From assembly GCF_007097265.1 (NCBI RefSeq), contig NZ_VJZP01000007.1, forward strand, positions 62,001 through 126,000: DNA of 64,000 bases. The letters are read 5' to 3'. Positions 15,723 through 24,754 of the stretch are shown piece by piece. How positions within the stretch are numbered: the first letter of the stretch is position 1; each line of letters opens with the position of its first letter. The position numbers and the translations under genes were made by a program. Source of the stretch: Flavobacterium gawalongense. Lineage in GTDB: Bacteria > Bacteroidota > Bacteroidia > Flavobacteriales > Flavobacteriaceae. The notes under the pieces were generated by a model. It did no database searches, had not been told where the DNA came from, and saw nothing but the letters and a program-made list of their open reading frames with translations.

Positions 15723-16343
15723 TTATCCAACTATAAATTTGTATCCACACATAAAACAAATCGGTCCAAAACTTTCAAAATCTACACCGTCACTCATTTC
15801 ACATTTTGGACACATAATACTTCTTAATTCGCCATCTCGATTGCTAAAAATTTCAGATGCTAAATTCCATAATTTTCCGAATTCTTGATGGAATTTATTT
15901 ATTACTGATTTATTATCTATTTCAATAATTGATTCGAAATTTCTATTCAAAGCAGCATCAGTTAAATTTAACGAACCGATAAATAATTTATACTTATTGA
16001 AAATGAATTTATGATGCATATTTTGATAATTCCCATTTATTCTGACACCTAAAGATTTGCAATTTATATAGGCATTGTTGTATTCGTTCTTTAAAATATT
16101 TACTAAAGCTTTACTTATTACAACTTGAGATTGACTCACTTCTTTTGGTCTTACAATATCAGATGTGTTTAATATTAAAAAAGTCTTTAGTTTAAGTTCA
16201 GCTCTTTCAATTATTAAGTTTGAAAAATATTCATTATTAAAGTAAGCTACTGCTATATGTAAATCTTCATTACTTTTGAACAATTTTGTCAAGTTGTCTT
16301 TCAGCATATCGTCGAAGCTAGGCATTAAAAAATATGTTTTCAT
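15723..16343 (-). CDS. PLD-like nuclease-type protein with C-terminal zinc ribbon
   Basis: A 206-aa protein. Residues ~10-160 resemble a phospholipase D-like domain: MHHKFIFN (HxK), KLFIGSLNLTDAALNRNFE (GS-N-x8-N-E), the second half of an HKD motif as found in PLDc_2 proteins. The last ~40 residues hold a two-Cys-pair zinc ribbon, CPKCEMSDG ... CFMCGYKF. Proteins with a single HKD usually work as dimers and include nucleases of restriction and defence systems, so nucleic-acid cleavage is the inferred role. The gene is single, on the minus strand, with a boundary repeat directly after its stop. Confidence 0.7.
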   Translation of the reverse strand: MKTYFLMPSFDDMLKDNLTKLFKSNEDLHIAVAYFNNEYFSNLIIERAELKLKTFLILNTSDIVRPKEVSQSQVVISKALVNILKNEYNNAYINCKSLGVRINGNYQNMHHKFIFNKYKLFIGSLNLTDAALNRNFESIIEIDNKSVINKFHQEFGKLWNLASEIFSNRDGELRSIMCPKCEMSDGVDFESFGPICFMCGYKFIVG

Positions 16344-16555
16344 TAACTTATGTTTATTATGAATTTAATTGTTTTGTCTTTTTTTTAAAACTATCGGATA
16401 ACTAGTTTATAAGCCTAAAGATGACCGAAATATGTACACAATAATAGATAGATTTAATAAAGATTAGTGTTTATTTATTTTCAAATATATACTATTTATC
16501 TCATAAATTATAAAAAATAATTTTTGATTTACTGAATGTTATTGAAACCTCAAAT

Positions 16556-16634
16556 CCCCTAGCCCAGATGGAAACGGCATCCTCTTGTGGCGGGGTTCGC
16601 CACAAGAGATATAGTGTACAGCTGGATTGGCTCC
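16556..16634. repeat. Hairpin element (11-bp stem) of the CTAGCC..GCTCC family
   Basis: CCCCTAGCCC, GATGG.AA, then an 11-bp perfect stem CTCTTGTGGCG / CGCCACAAGAG with loop gggtt (16582-16608), then GATATAGTG.ACAGCTGGAT and GGCTCC. The layout equals the element at 20364 although the stems differ in sequence. The rest of the gene-free stretch 16344-16837 has no convincing gene; it holds the dnaK upstream region at its right end. Confidence 0.7.
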
Positions 16635-16767
16635 TAATCAAAACTATAGAATATGACAGCGTAATTGTGGTTCTCTTCACAATGACAAACCCTCTGAAAT
16701 GTCATCTTGTCAGATTTTTTTACGCCAATTTTAACATAAACTGACAATTTAAGGACGTGTATTGCAT

Positions 16768-16783
16768 TGGCACAAAGATTGAC
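16768..16783 (+). promoter_or_regulatory. Sigma-54-like site upstream of dnaK
   Basis: TGGCAC, five bases, TTGAC: the -24 box is perfect, the spacing (GG to GA 12 bases) fits RpoN promoters, and only the -12 C is replaced by A. It lies 55 bases before the dnaK ATG. No TAnnTTTG element was seen in the same region. Confidence 0.35.
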
Positions 16784-16837
16784 TTATCGACTTCGAGCTA
16801 TTAAAATGAGTATATAATAAAACTAAATATATTAAAA

Positions 16838-18724
16838 ATGGGTAAAATAATCGGAATTGATTTAGGTACAACAAACTCTTGTGTTTCTGTAATGGAAGGT
16901 AATGAAGCAGTAGTTATCCCTAATGCTGAAGGAAAAAGAACAACGCCATCTATCATTGCATTTGTAGAAGGTGGAGAAATTAAAGTAGGAGATCCTGCTA
17001 AGAGACAAGCGGTAACTAATCCAACTAAGACTATTGCTTCTATCAAACGTTTTATGGGTCATTCTTTTGCTGAAATCACTGGTGAAGCAAAAAGAGTTTC
17101 TTACAAAGTAGTAAAAGGGGACAACAATACACCACGTGTTGATATTGATGGCCGTTTATACTCTGCACAAGAATTGTCAGCTATGACGCTTCAAAAAATG
17201 AAAAAAACAGCTGAAGACTATTTAGGTCAGACTGTTACTGAAGCGGTTATTACTGTTCCTGCTTACTTTAATGATGCACAACGTCAAGCTACGAAAGAAG
17301 CTGGTGAAATTGCAGGTCTTAAAGTAATGCGTATTATCAACGAACCTACTGCTGCAGCTTTGGCATACGGTCTTGATAAAAAAGGTAAAGATCAAAAAAT
17401 TGCAGTTTACGATTTAGGTGGAGGTACTTTTGATATCTCTGTTCTTGAATTAGGAGACGGAGTTTTTGAAGTATTGTCTACTAATGGTGATACTCACTTA
17501 GGTGGGGATGATTTTGACCACGAAATTATTGACTGGTTAGCTGCTGAATTTTTAACTGAAGAAGGTATTGATTTACGTTTAGATCCAATGTCTTTGCAAC
17601 GTTTGAAAGAAGCTGCTGAGAAAGCAAAAATTGAATTGTCTTCTTCTACTGAAACTGAAATCAACTTACCTTACGTAACTGCTACAGCTTCAGGACCAAA
17701 ACATTTAGTTAAAAAATTAACTAGAGCTCAATTTGAAAAATTAACTGACGCTTTAGTAAAACGTTCTATGGCACCAGTTGCTAAAGCGTTGAAAGATGCA
17801 GGTTTATCTGTTTCTGATATTGACGAAGTTATTCTTGTAGGAGGTTCTACTCGTATGCCAAGAATTGCTGACGAAGTGGAGAAATTCTTTGGTAAAAAAG
17901 CGTCTAAAGGAGTTAACCCTGATGAGGTTGTTGCAATTGGAGCAGCTATTCAAGGTGGAGTTCTTTCTGGAGATGTAAAAGATGTATTGTTGCTTGACGT
18001 TACTCCTTTATCTTTAGGTATCGAAACTATGGGTGGTGTTATGACAACTCTTATTGAGTCTAATACAACTATTCCAACTAAAAAATCTCAAGTTTTCTCT
18101 ACTGCTGCAGATTCTCAACCAACAGTTGAAATCCACGTTTTACAAGGAGCTAGAGCAATGGCTGCTGATAACAAAACTATCGGTCGTTTCCATTTAGATG
18201 GTATTCCACCAGCACCAAGAGGTGTTCCACAAATTGAAGTAACTTTTGATATTGATGCTAATGGTATCATCAAAGTTTCGGCAACTGATAAAGGAACTGG
18301 TAAATCTCATGATATTCGTATCGAAGCTTCTTCTGGTTTAACTGCTGAAGAAATCGAAAGAATGAAAAAAGATGCAGAAGCTAATGCTGATGCGGATAAA
18401 ATTGCAAGAGAAAGAGCTGAAAAATTGAACGAAGCGGACGGAATGATCTTCCAAACTGAAACTCAATTGAAAGAATTAGGTTCTAAATTATCTGATGAAA
18501 ACAAAGTTGCTGTAGAATATGCATTAACTGAATTGAGAATGGCACACCAATCTCAAGACATTCCTGCAATTCAAACTGCTCTTGACAACATCAACGCTGC
18601 TTGGAAAAAAGCAACTGAAGCGATGTATGCTCAAGGTGAACAAGGTCAAGGTGAAGCACAACCACAAGGTGGCGAAGCTCAAGGAGACAATGTTGAAGAC
18701 GTTGAATTCGAAGAAGTAAAATAA
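16838..18724 (+). CDS. dnaK: Chaperone protein DnaK (Hsp70)
   Basis: A full-length 628-aa Hsp70. The N-terminal ATPase domain opens with [12 protein letters not shown] (phosphate 1 loop), later has [14 protein letters not shown] and LVGGSTRMP; the substrate-binding domain follows from about 385 ([18 protein letters not shown]), and the lid ends in a Gly/Gln-rich tail and a [12 protein letters not shown] C-terminus. It folds nascent and stressed proteins with DnaJ and GrpE, neither of which is adjacent here, so the gene is monocistronic. Codon use is that of a highly expressed gene. The gene is followed by a terminator and palindromic repeats. Confidence 0.99.
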   Translation: MGKIIGIDLGTTNSCVSVMEGNEAVVIPNAEGKRTTPSIIAFVEGGEIKVGDPAKRQAVTNPTKTIASIKRFMGHSFAEITGEAKRVSYKVVKGDNNTPRVDIDGRLYSAQELSAMTLQKMKKTAEDYLGQTVTEAVITVPAYFNDAQRQATKEAGEIAGLKVMRIINEPTAAALAYGLDKKGKDQKIAVYDLGGGTFDISVLELGDGVFEVLSTNGDTHLGGDDFDHEIIDWLAAEFLTEEGIDLRLDPMSLQRLKEAAEKAKIELSSSTETEINLPYVTATASGPKHLVKKLTRAQFEKLTDALVKRSMAPVAKALKDAGLSVSDIDEVILVGGSTRMPRIADEVEKFFGKKASKGVNPDEVVAIGAAIQGGVLSGDVKDVLLLDVTPLSLGIETMGGVMTTLIESNTTIPTKKSQVFSTAADSQPTVEIHVLQGARAMAADNKTIGRFHLDGIPPAPRGVPQIEVTFDIDANGIIKVSATDKGTGKSHDIRIEASSGLTAEEIERMKKDAEANADADKIARERAEKLNEADGMIFQTETQLKELGSKLSDENKVAVEYALTELRMAHQSQDIPAIQTALDNINAAWKKATEAMYAQGEQGQGEAQPQGGEAQGDNVEDVEFEEVK

Positions 18725-18737
18725 TGATTTCCTGTAG

Positions 18738-18757
18738 AGACGCGATTTATCGCGTCT
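18738..18757. repeat. REP-like palindrome AGACGCGAT-tt-ATCGCGTCT
   Basis: Perfect 9-base arms around two bases, preceded by TGTAG. It resembles the GTAGAGACGC... palindromes dispersed between genes in Flavobacterium. It lies 14 bases after the dnaK stop. Confidence 0.7.
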
Positions 18758-18776
18758 TTGCATTATATAAAGAAAA

Positions 18777-18805
18777 CCGTTCGCTTTTGGTGAACGATTT
18801 TTTTA
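18777..18805 (+). terminator. Terminator after dnaK
   Basis: CGTTCGC and GTGAACG form a 7-bp stem (one G-T) with a 5-base loop, followed by A and seven T. Confidence 0.7.
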
Positions 18806-18813
18806 TGAAATAA

Positions 18814-18851
18814 AGACGCACTGCAGTGCGTCTCTACGGTGCGTCTCTACA
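18814..18851. repeat. REP-like palindrome AGACGCACTGCAGTGCGTCT plus extra half copy
   Basis: A perfect 20-bp palindrome at 18814-18833, followed by CTAC and a second right half GGTGCGTCTCTAC (18839-18851). Same family as 18738. Confidence 0.75.
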
Positions 18852-18866
18852 AACAACATAAAATAA

Positions 18867-18895
18867 AAACCCTGCAACATTACGTTGCAGGGTTT
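18867..18895 (-). terminator. Terminator of fumC
   Basis: AAACCCTGCAAC, 5-base loop, GTTGCAGGGTTT: a perfect 12-bp stem, with a T-rich tail on the minus strand, 30 bases beyond the fumC stop. Confidence 0.85.
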
Positions 18896-18925
18896 CTTGG
18901 TAAAACTCTGATATATCAGAATTAA

Positions 18926-20323
18926 TTATTTCAAGCTTCCAACCATATCTTCCGGTTTAACCCAAGCATCAAAATCTTCTGAAGTTACATAATCCAAACG
19001 AACCGCTTCTTCTTTCAGAGTTGTCCCGTTTTTGTGTGCAGTTTGAGCAATTTCGGCTGATTTGTAGTATCCGATTTTAGTATTCAAAGCCGTAACCAAC
19101 ATCAAAGAATTGTCAACCAATTCTTTGATTCTTTTATAGTTTGGTTCAATACCTTGTGCGCAATGTTCGTCAAAAGACATACAAGCATCACCAAGTAATC
19201 TTGCTGATTGCAAGAAGTTTGCAGCCATCAATGGTTTGAAAACGTTCAATTCATAATGACCTTGCATTCCACCAACAGAAATAGCGACATCGTTCCCCAT
19301 AACTTGTGCACAAACCATAGTTAATGCTTCACATTGTGTTGGATTTACTTTTCCTGGCATGATAGAAGAACCTGGTTCGTTTTCCGGAATAAGGATTTCT
19401 CCAATTCCTGAACGTGGTCCAGAGGCCAACATACGTACATCATTGGCGATTTTATTCAATGAAACGGCTAGCTGCTTTAATGCACCATGCGATTCTACGA
19501 TAGCATCATGTGCTGCTAAAGCTTCAAATTTGTTTTCGGCAGTTACGAATGGATGTCCTGTAAATTCAGCGATATATTCAGCTACTTTTACGTCATATCC
19601 TTCTGGAGTGTTTAATCCGGTTCCAACCGCTGTTCCACCCAAAGCCACTTCTGATAAGTGAGCCAAAGTATTTTTAACCGCTTTTAAACCGTAGTTCAAT
19701 TGCGCTACATAACCTGAAATTTCTTGTCCTAATGTAAGTGGCGTAGCATCCATTAAATGCGTACGACCTATTTTAACCACATTATTGAATTCAACCGCTT
19801 TGGCATGAAGTGTATCTCTTAGTTTTTCAACTCCTGGGATAGTAACTTCAACAACTGCTTTGTAAGCTGCAATATGCATTCCTGTTGGGAACGTATCGTT
19901 AGAAGATTGTGATTTATTCACATCATCATTAGCTTTGATGAATTGCTCGCCTTCGCCAATATTAAATCCTTTTAGAACTTGCGCACGATTTGCAACCACT
20001 TCGTTTACGTTCATGTTACTTTGCGTACCTGAACCGGTTTGCCAAATTACCAATGGAAATTCATCGTCTAGTTTTCCGGCTAGGATTTCATCACAAACGG
20101 CAGCAATGGCATCCCGTTTTTCGACTGGTAAAACGCCTAAATCGCAATTAGCGTAAGCAGCTGCTTTTTTTAAGAAAGCAAACCCTTCAATAATTTCTTT
20201 TGGCATGGAAGCCGATGGACCTATTTTGAAGTTGTTTCGGGAACGTTCTGTTTGTGCGCCCCAATATTTGTCTGCAGGAACCTGCACTTCACCCATCGTG
20301 TCTTTTTCTATTCTAAATTTCAT
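18926..20323 (-). CDS. fumC: Class II fumarate hydratase
   Basis: A 465-aa enzyme that interconverts fumarate and malate in the TCA cycle. Signatures: [31 protein letters not shown], and the family signature [13 protein letters not shown] near residue 315-330 with the catalytic serine. I place the start at ATG 20323 ([16 protein letters not shown]), which matches the family's usual N-terminus and length; an upstream in-frame extension overlaps the hairpin element at 20364 and has no protein character. The gene is monocistronic, with its own terminator. Confidence 0.98.
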   Translation of the reverse strand: MKFRIEKDTMGEVQVPADKYWGAQTERSRNNFKIGPSASMPKEIIEGFAFLKKAAAYANCDLGVLPVEKRDAIAAVCDEILAGKLDDEFPLVIWQTGSGTQSNMNVNEVVANRAQVLKGFNIGEGEQFIKANDDVNKSQSSNDTFPTGMHIAAYKAVVEVTIPGVEKLRDTLHAKAVEFNNVVKIGRTHLMDATPLTLGQEISGYVAQLNYGLKAVKNTLAHLSEVALGGTAVGTGLNTPEGYDVKVAEYIAEFTGHPFVTAENKFEALAAHDAIVESHGALKQLAVSLNKIANDVRMLASGPRSGIGEILIPENEPGSSIMPGKVNPTQCEALTMVCAQVMGNDVAISVGGMQGHYELNVFKPLMAANFLQSARLLGDACMSFDEHCAQGIEPNYKRIKELVDNSLMLVTALNTKIGYYKSAEIAQTAHKNGTTLKEEAVRLDYVTSEDFDAWVKPEDMVGSLK

Positions 20324-20363
20324 TGTGTTGTTATTTATAAGTATTAAGTAGTTTAATAGATTT

Positions 20364-20441
20364 TTAGCCCCGATAGCAGTGAAAATCCTTTTATGCCGGT
20401 GTTCGGCATAAAAGATTGTAACGGATAGCGGGATCAGCTCC
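20364..20441. repeat. Hairpin element (11-bp stem) of the CTAGCC..GCTCC family
   Basis: TTAGCCCCGATAGCAGTGAA, then the 11-bp stem CTTTTATGCCG / CGGCATAAAAG with loop gtgtt (20388-20414), then GATTGTAACGGATAGCGGGA and AGCTCC. It lies in the fumC upstream region. Confidence 0.75.
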
Positions 20442-20512
20442 AAATTCTGAGCCCAAAAATACGGATAATTCCCTTTTTATAAAAATTGATAGGTAGTTTT
20501 TGTTAATTTTTA

Positions 20513-20543
20513 TTGGTAAGAAAAGGAATTAAACTTACATTTG
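20513..20543 (+). promoter_or_regulatory. Promoter of the 56-aa membrane protein gene
   Basis: TTG (20513-20515), 20 bases, TACATTTG (20536-20543): a full match to the Bacteroidota promoter pattern. It overlaps the in-frame TTG at 20541, ruling that codon out as the translation start. Confidence 0.8.
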
Positions 20544-20570
20544 TGGCTACATTCAAAAATTCCGGAAAAC

Positions 20571-20741
20571 ATGTTTGAATTTTCACAGTACTTAGGCTTT
20601 TTACTTTTCTTAACCGTTCTTACAATAGGATTTTGGTTAATGTTTTTTCTTGTTGGTTTCGTATCCTATTGGGTAGGAGGAGCGACTTGGGAAGCATATA
20701 AAGAGAAAAGAGCAAAAAAGAAGCAAGAACAATCAGTTTAA
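20571..20741 (+). CDS. Small membrane protein (56 aa)
   Basis: ATG 20571 gives MFEFSQYLGFLLFLTVLTIG..., one long hydrophobic stretch (about residues 8-38) and a basic tail KEKRAKKKQEQ that predicts a cytoplasmic C-terminus. The start is fixed by the promoter just upstream. A bidirectional terminator follows. The protein is unrecognised, but its promoter, codon use and terminator support a real gene. Confidence 0.75.
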   Translation: MFEFSQYLGFLLFLTVLTIGFWLMFFLVGFVSYWVGGATWEAYKEKRAKKKQEQSV

Positions 20742-20756
20742 TCTAATTGTTTCATA

Positions 20757-20790
20757 AAATAAGGACCCGTGAAAACGAGTCCTTATTTTT
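20757..20790. terminator. Bidirectional terminator
   Basis: AAATAAGGAC.CGT gaaa ACG.GTCCTTATTT, an interrupted 13-bp stem with T runs on both strands, between the 56-aa gene and the convergent TonB-type receptor gene. Confidence 0.85.
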
Positions 20791-23256
20791 TTATCCTTGA
20801 AATTCGCCTCCATCGCCATTTTCATTTTGATTTCGCTTAGGCTGTTTCTCTCTTTCGTTTTTCTGTTTATTGAAACGATACGTAAAGGATAAGTTAAACT
20901 GTCTTTCTCTCCATTGCATTTCAGAGTAAGAATTTAGTATCCCAGGAAGATTCGTTTCCATAATTCTTTTTCTGGAATTGAATACATCACTGATGTTGAA
21001 AGAAAGGGTTCCTTTGTCTTTCATTACATCTTTACTGAACGCTAAGTTGGCAGCAAAATTACCTAAACTTCTACCTTGTGCGTTGTTTTGTGGACCATTA
21101 TAAGTTGCGTTGGTTTGCCAATCGATTTTGTATGGTAAAGTAACTTTTGATGTTATACGGGTAAACCATGAAGTTGTTGTATTATCAAAATTCTGAACAA
21201 CTTCATTATCATTAAAATCAACATAAGTAAAATCACCTTGTGTTTCGTTTCTAAAGAAATTGAAGTTCCCATTTAATTTCCACCATTTATAAGGTGAATA
21301 ATTCAAGGTAAACTCAAATCCAGTTCTGTATTCTGTAGCCAAGTTTATTGGTGAAGCAATGATAATTGGTGTTCCATTTACAAAATCGCCAGACTCTCTT
21401 CTTGCAAATTGGAATGCACCGTTAGTTTTGTTCACGTATAATGAAGTGTTGAATGTTAATTTATCCCAACGTTTGATATATCCTAAATCAATAGCATCAG
21501 TGAATGCCGGATCTAAATCAGGATTTCCCATAAAAATATTGATGTTACTGGATAAATTGCTGAATGGATTGATCATTCTCCCTCTAGGTCTTTGAATTCT
21601 TCGGCTGTAGCTTATGGAAGCACTGCTTTTATCTGAAATTTCATAAGTAAAAAAGGCACTTGGGAAAAAGTTGTTGTATTTTTTAGTATTAAAATCGTTA
21701 GTTGCTAATTGGTTGATTTCTATATTCGAATCTTCAAAACGCAATCCAAAAAGGGCTGAGAATTTATTTACTTTCACACCATATTGAGTGTAAATGGCAT
21801 TCACTTTTTCTTTGTATTCTAATGTATTGGTGAAGTTGGGATTAATCACTCCATCATTTTCTACTTGGTAATCGGTAACTAATTTAGAGAAATCACCACG
21901 ATAACCCGCCTCAAATTGGCTACCTTTTCCTAATGGTAAAACATAATCTGCTTGAAGTAAATTTCTATTTTGAGTTTGATTGTTTATCGTTTTATCAAAT
22001 AAAACTGCGCTTGTATTTGTTGCAGTATCAGTAACTAAAGCGCTGTTTTTATCGTCGTTGGCAGAAAACGAACCGTCAATAGTTAATTTGTGACCGTCTT
22101 TTTTGAAGTTTTTGGTGAAATTTGTTGCAAACTCGACGTTTTCACTTTTACTGTCTTCTTCGTTAATACGGGTTCGAGTATAGTCGTAAACATAGTCAGC
22201 GTTATAATATTTTTGGAAAACATTATCCGTGTTATCGCCATTATTTTTTCTGTAATTAAACGTGTTAGTCCAAGAAGTAGATTTATCTAAATACAATTCT
22301 ATACCAAAATTCCCATTATATCCTTTGCTGTATCTGTCGTTTTCTCTATTTTCATTTACATAATTTCGAATCGAATTATCTGAATTTAAATATTCAGTAT
22401 TTGTCATCATATTTCCAGGGTTACTTCTGTAATTGTAACCTTGGTTGGTAAAAAGATTAAAATTCTTTGATTTATAATTTAAAGTACCGCTCATTCCATA
22501 ATTTTCTGGATAACCCGTAGAAGCAATGAAAGTTCCATTTAAACCAAGATTCTTTCCTTTTTTCAAAATGATATTCAATAAACCACCACCGCCTTCAGCA
22601 TCATATCTAGCCGAAGGATTGGTTATAACTTCTACTTTTTCGATTGCATCAGCAGGAATTAAGCGTAATGCTTCGGCTATATTTATGGCATTTGATGGTT
22701 TTCCGTCGATAAGCACTTTTACATTTTCGTTGCCACGAAGACTCACATTTCCTTCTACATCTACTGAAACGGAAGGGATATTATCAAGAACATCACTTAC
22801 AGTTCCTCCTTTCACCATTAAATCACTGCCAACATTGTATATTTTTTTATCTAATTTTATTTCGACAGTAGTTTTCTCAGAGCGAATAACAACCTCATTC
22901 AATTGAGCCGCATCTTCATCTAAAGCAGTTGTACCTAAATTAATATTTCCCTGAATGCTTTTTTGCTTGATTTCAGATAATTTGAAAGAGATGAACTCTA
23001 TTTTTATGTCATATACACCAGGAACCACATCGATATCGTATTCTCCTTTTGCATTTGTAATTCCTCCGGCAAGTGCTTTTGGATTTTTAGTATTTATGAA
23101 AGTTATCGTAGCGTATTCTAATGGTTGCTTGCTAATTTTTTCAATTACTTTTCCGCTTACTTTTACTTTTTGTACAGGGCTGGATTGCTGTGCAAAATTT
23201 ATTAGGCTTGTAAAAAGGAATGCAAGCACTAAGAGGGTTTTTAATTTTTTGGGCAT
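20791..23256 (-). CDS. Outer membrane beta-barrel protein, TonB-dependent receptor-like
   Basis: An 821-aa exported protein: signal peptide (1-22, ending NFAQ), a carboxypeptidase-regulatory-like domain (about 32-115, VSGKVIEKISKQPLEYATI), a plug-like region (TVSDVLDNIPSVSVDVEGN, VLIDGKPSN, IEKVEVITNPSARYDAEGG) and a long C-terminal barrel of the 'outer membrane beta-barrel family' (OMP_b-brl_3) type ending FNLSFTYRFNKQ plus a charged tail. Such proteins take up or export unknown ligands across the outer membrane. No partner gene of SusD type is adjacent. Confidence 0.9.
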   Translation of the reverse strand: MPKKLKTLLVLAFLFTSLINFAQQSSPVQKVKVSGKVIEKISKQPLEYATITFINTKNPKALAGGITNAKGEYDIDVVPGVYDIKIEFISFKLSEIKQKSIQGNINLGTTALDEDAAQLNEVVIRSEKTTVEIKLDKKIYNVGSDLMVKGGTVSDVLDNIPSVSVDVEGNVSLRGNENVKVLIDGKPSNAINIAEALRLIPADAIEKVEVITNPSARYDAEGGGGLLNIILKKGKNLGLNGTFIASTGYPENYGMSGTLNYKSKNFNLFTNQGYNYRSNPGNMMTNTEYLNSDNSIRNYVNENRENDRYSKGYNGNFGIELYLDKSTSWTNTFNYRKNNGDNTDNVFQKYYNADYVYDYTRTRINEEDSKSENVEFATNFTKNFKKDGHKLTIDGSFSANDDKNSALVTDTATNTSAVLFDKTINNQTQNRNLLQADYVLPLGKGSQFEAGYRGDFSKLVTDYQVENDGVINPNFTNTLEYKEKVNAIYTQYGVKVNKFSALFGLRFEDSNIEINQLATNDFNTKKYNNFFPSAFFTYEISDKSSASISYSRRIQRPRGRMINPFSNLSSNINIFMGNPDLDPAFTDAIDLGYIKRWDKLTFNTSLYVNKTNGAFQFARRESGDFVNGTPIIIASPINLATEYRTGFEFTLNYSPYKWWKLNGNFNFFRNETQGDFTYVDFNDNEVVQNFDNTTTSWFTRITSKVTLPYKIDWQTNATYNGPQNNAQGRSLGNFAANLAFSKDVMKDKGTLSFNISDVFNSRKRIMETNLPGILNSYSEMQWRERQFNLSFTYRFNKQKNEREKQPKRNQNENGDGGEFQG

Positions 23257-23352
23257 TTTTGTAGTTTTAGTTATGCTTTTTAGATTATAAAAATTAAGTT
23301 TGGTTTAATGAGGGAATCATAAAAAACTGTTAATTTAATTTTTATAATTTAA

Positions 23353-23694
23353 TTAGATAAAATCTTTCACATGATCTAATTCTCTTCCTATTATTGCTTT
23401 GTTTCCTTTGATAACAATAGGTCTTTCAATTAGAATGGGATAAGTAACCATGGCTTGAATAATTTCGTCATTGGTCATTGGTTTATTTTTGAAATTTTCT
23501 ATCCAAATTTTCTCTTTTTGACGCACTAATGCAAGAGGTTCAAAATTTAGTTTTTGAATAAGAGTTTTCAATTCATCAAATGTGGGAACGTTGTCAAGAT
23601 AATTAATGACTTCAACCTCTTTTTCTGATTCTTTTATAAAAGCCAGGCAGTTTCTTGATTTTCCGCAACGCGGATTGTGGTATATTTGTATCAT
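23353..23694 (-). CDS. ArsC-family arsenate reductase-like protein
   Basis: A 113-aa thioredoxin-fold protein with the ArsC signature HNPRCGKSRN (active-site Cys10), the central LNFEPLALVRQKE region and the C-terminal PILIERPIVIKGNKAIIGR motif. Members of this family reduce arsenate with glutaredoxin or act as Spx/YffB-like proteins. Because no other ars gene is nearby, the arsenate role is family-based only. It follows the receptor gene's upstream region and is on the same strand, probably transcribed alone. Confidence 0.9.
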   Translation of the reverse strand: MIQIYHNPRCGKSRNCLAFIKESEKEVEVINYLDNVPTFDELKTLIQKLNFEPLALVRQKEKIWIENFKNKPMTNDEIIQAMVTYPILIERPIVIKGNKAIIGRELDHVKDFI

Positions 23695-23801
23695 CTATAA
23701 TTTTTTTGCGAAGTAAAGTAATTTGAAATAAAAATCTTATTTTGGTGTAATAAAAATAAGATTCGTTAAACTTATTTAAATCATAATTAAACAAAAAGTA
23801 T

Positions 23802-24749
23802 ATGTTCATAGAACAAGGGATAAAGTCTGAGAATAAGTTTTGGAAGTACATTGTAGGCTCAGTAATAATTATTTTTGCTTCTCTTTTAGGTCAGGTACCT
23901 TTACTAATAGCTTTGTTTTATGAAATATTTGTAAATGGAAAAAAATATCCCTCTTCTAATGAAGATGTTATGACATTTTTTGAGCCTAACATGACATTGT
24001 TTTTGATATTGATTTCATTCGTTTTTGCGATGCTAGGAATTTTCTTTGTTATCAAATATTTGCATAATCAAACGATGCTTTCGATAACGACATCCAGATT
24101 GAAAATGGATTGGAGCAGAGTATTTTTTTCGTTTTCTGTTTGGTCAATTTTTACAATTGTTTCAACAGTATTGTTTTATTTTTCAAATCCAGATGATTTT
24201 ATAATCAATTTTAAACCCATTCCATTTGCAATTTTAGCTTTAATAGGAACATTATTAATACCCATTCAAACCAGTACTGAAGAATATATTTTTCGAGGTT
24301 ATTTGATGCAGGGTTTTGCTAATCTCGCTAAGAATAAATGGTTTCCTTTAATTATGACTTCTATTATTTTTGGCGCTATGCACATTTCAAATCCAGAAGT
24401 TTCTAAAATTGGGAATGTTATTTTTGTGTACTACATAGGAACTGGATTATTATTAGGAATAATTACTTTGATGGATGAAGGAATGGAATTAGCGTTGGGC
24501 TTTCATGCTGCAAATAATTTAGTTAGTGCTTTATTAATTACTTCTGATTGGTCAGCGTTTCAGACACATTCTATTTTTAAAGATGTTTCTGAGCCATCAG
24601 CAGGTTTAGATGTTATATTGCCCGTTATTATTATTTACCCAATACTTTTATTTATCTTTAGTAAAAAATACAAATGGACAAACTGGAAAGAAAAATTAAC
24701 AGGGAAAATTGAAGAACCAACGCCTTATAATCATTTAAAATCAATATAA
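23802..24749 (+). CDS. CPBP family intramembrane metalloprotease
   Basis: A 315-aa polytopic membrane protein with the CPBP/Abi (Rce1-like) motifs: Glu160-Glu161-x3-Arg165 in STEEYIFRGYLM, His194 in FGAMHIS and His235 in LGFHAANN. These residues form the metal-dependent active site within the membrane. About eight membrane helices are seen. Members cleave prenylated or peptide substrates and some give bacteriocin immunity; the target here is unknown. The gene is followed five bases later by menE, so the two are probably co-transcribed. Confidence 0.92.
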   Translation: MFIEQGIKSENKFWKYIVGSVIIIFASLLGQVPLLIALFYEIFVNGKKYPSSNEDVMTFFEPNMTLFLILISFVFAMLGIFFVIKYLHNQTMLSITTSRLKMDWSRVFFSFSVWSIFTIVSTVLFYFSNPDDFIINFKPIPFAILALIGTLLIPIQTSTEEYIFRGYLMQGFANLAKNKWFPLIMTSIIFGAMHISNPEVSKIGNVIFVYYIGTGLLLGIITLMDEGMELALGFHAANNLVSALLITSDWSAFQTHSIFKDVSEPSAGLDVILPVIIIYPILLFIFSKKYKWTNWKEKLTGKIEEPTPYNHLKSI

Positions 24750-24754
24750 TCACC

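Noticed and set aside
20324..20443. N-terminal extension of fumC upstream of 20323
   Set aside because: The extra 40 residues read through the intergenic hairpin element and do not match the family; length without them is normal.
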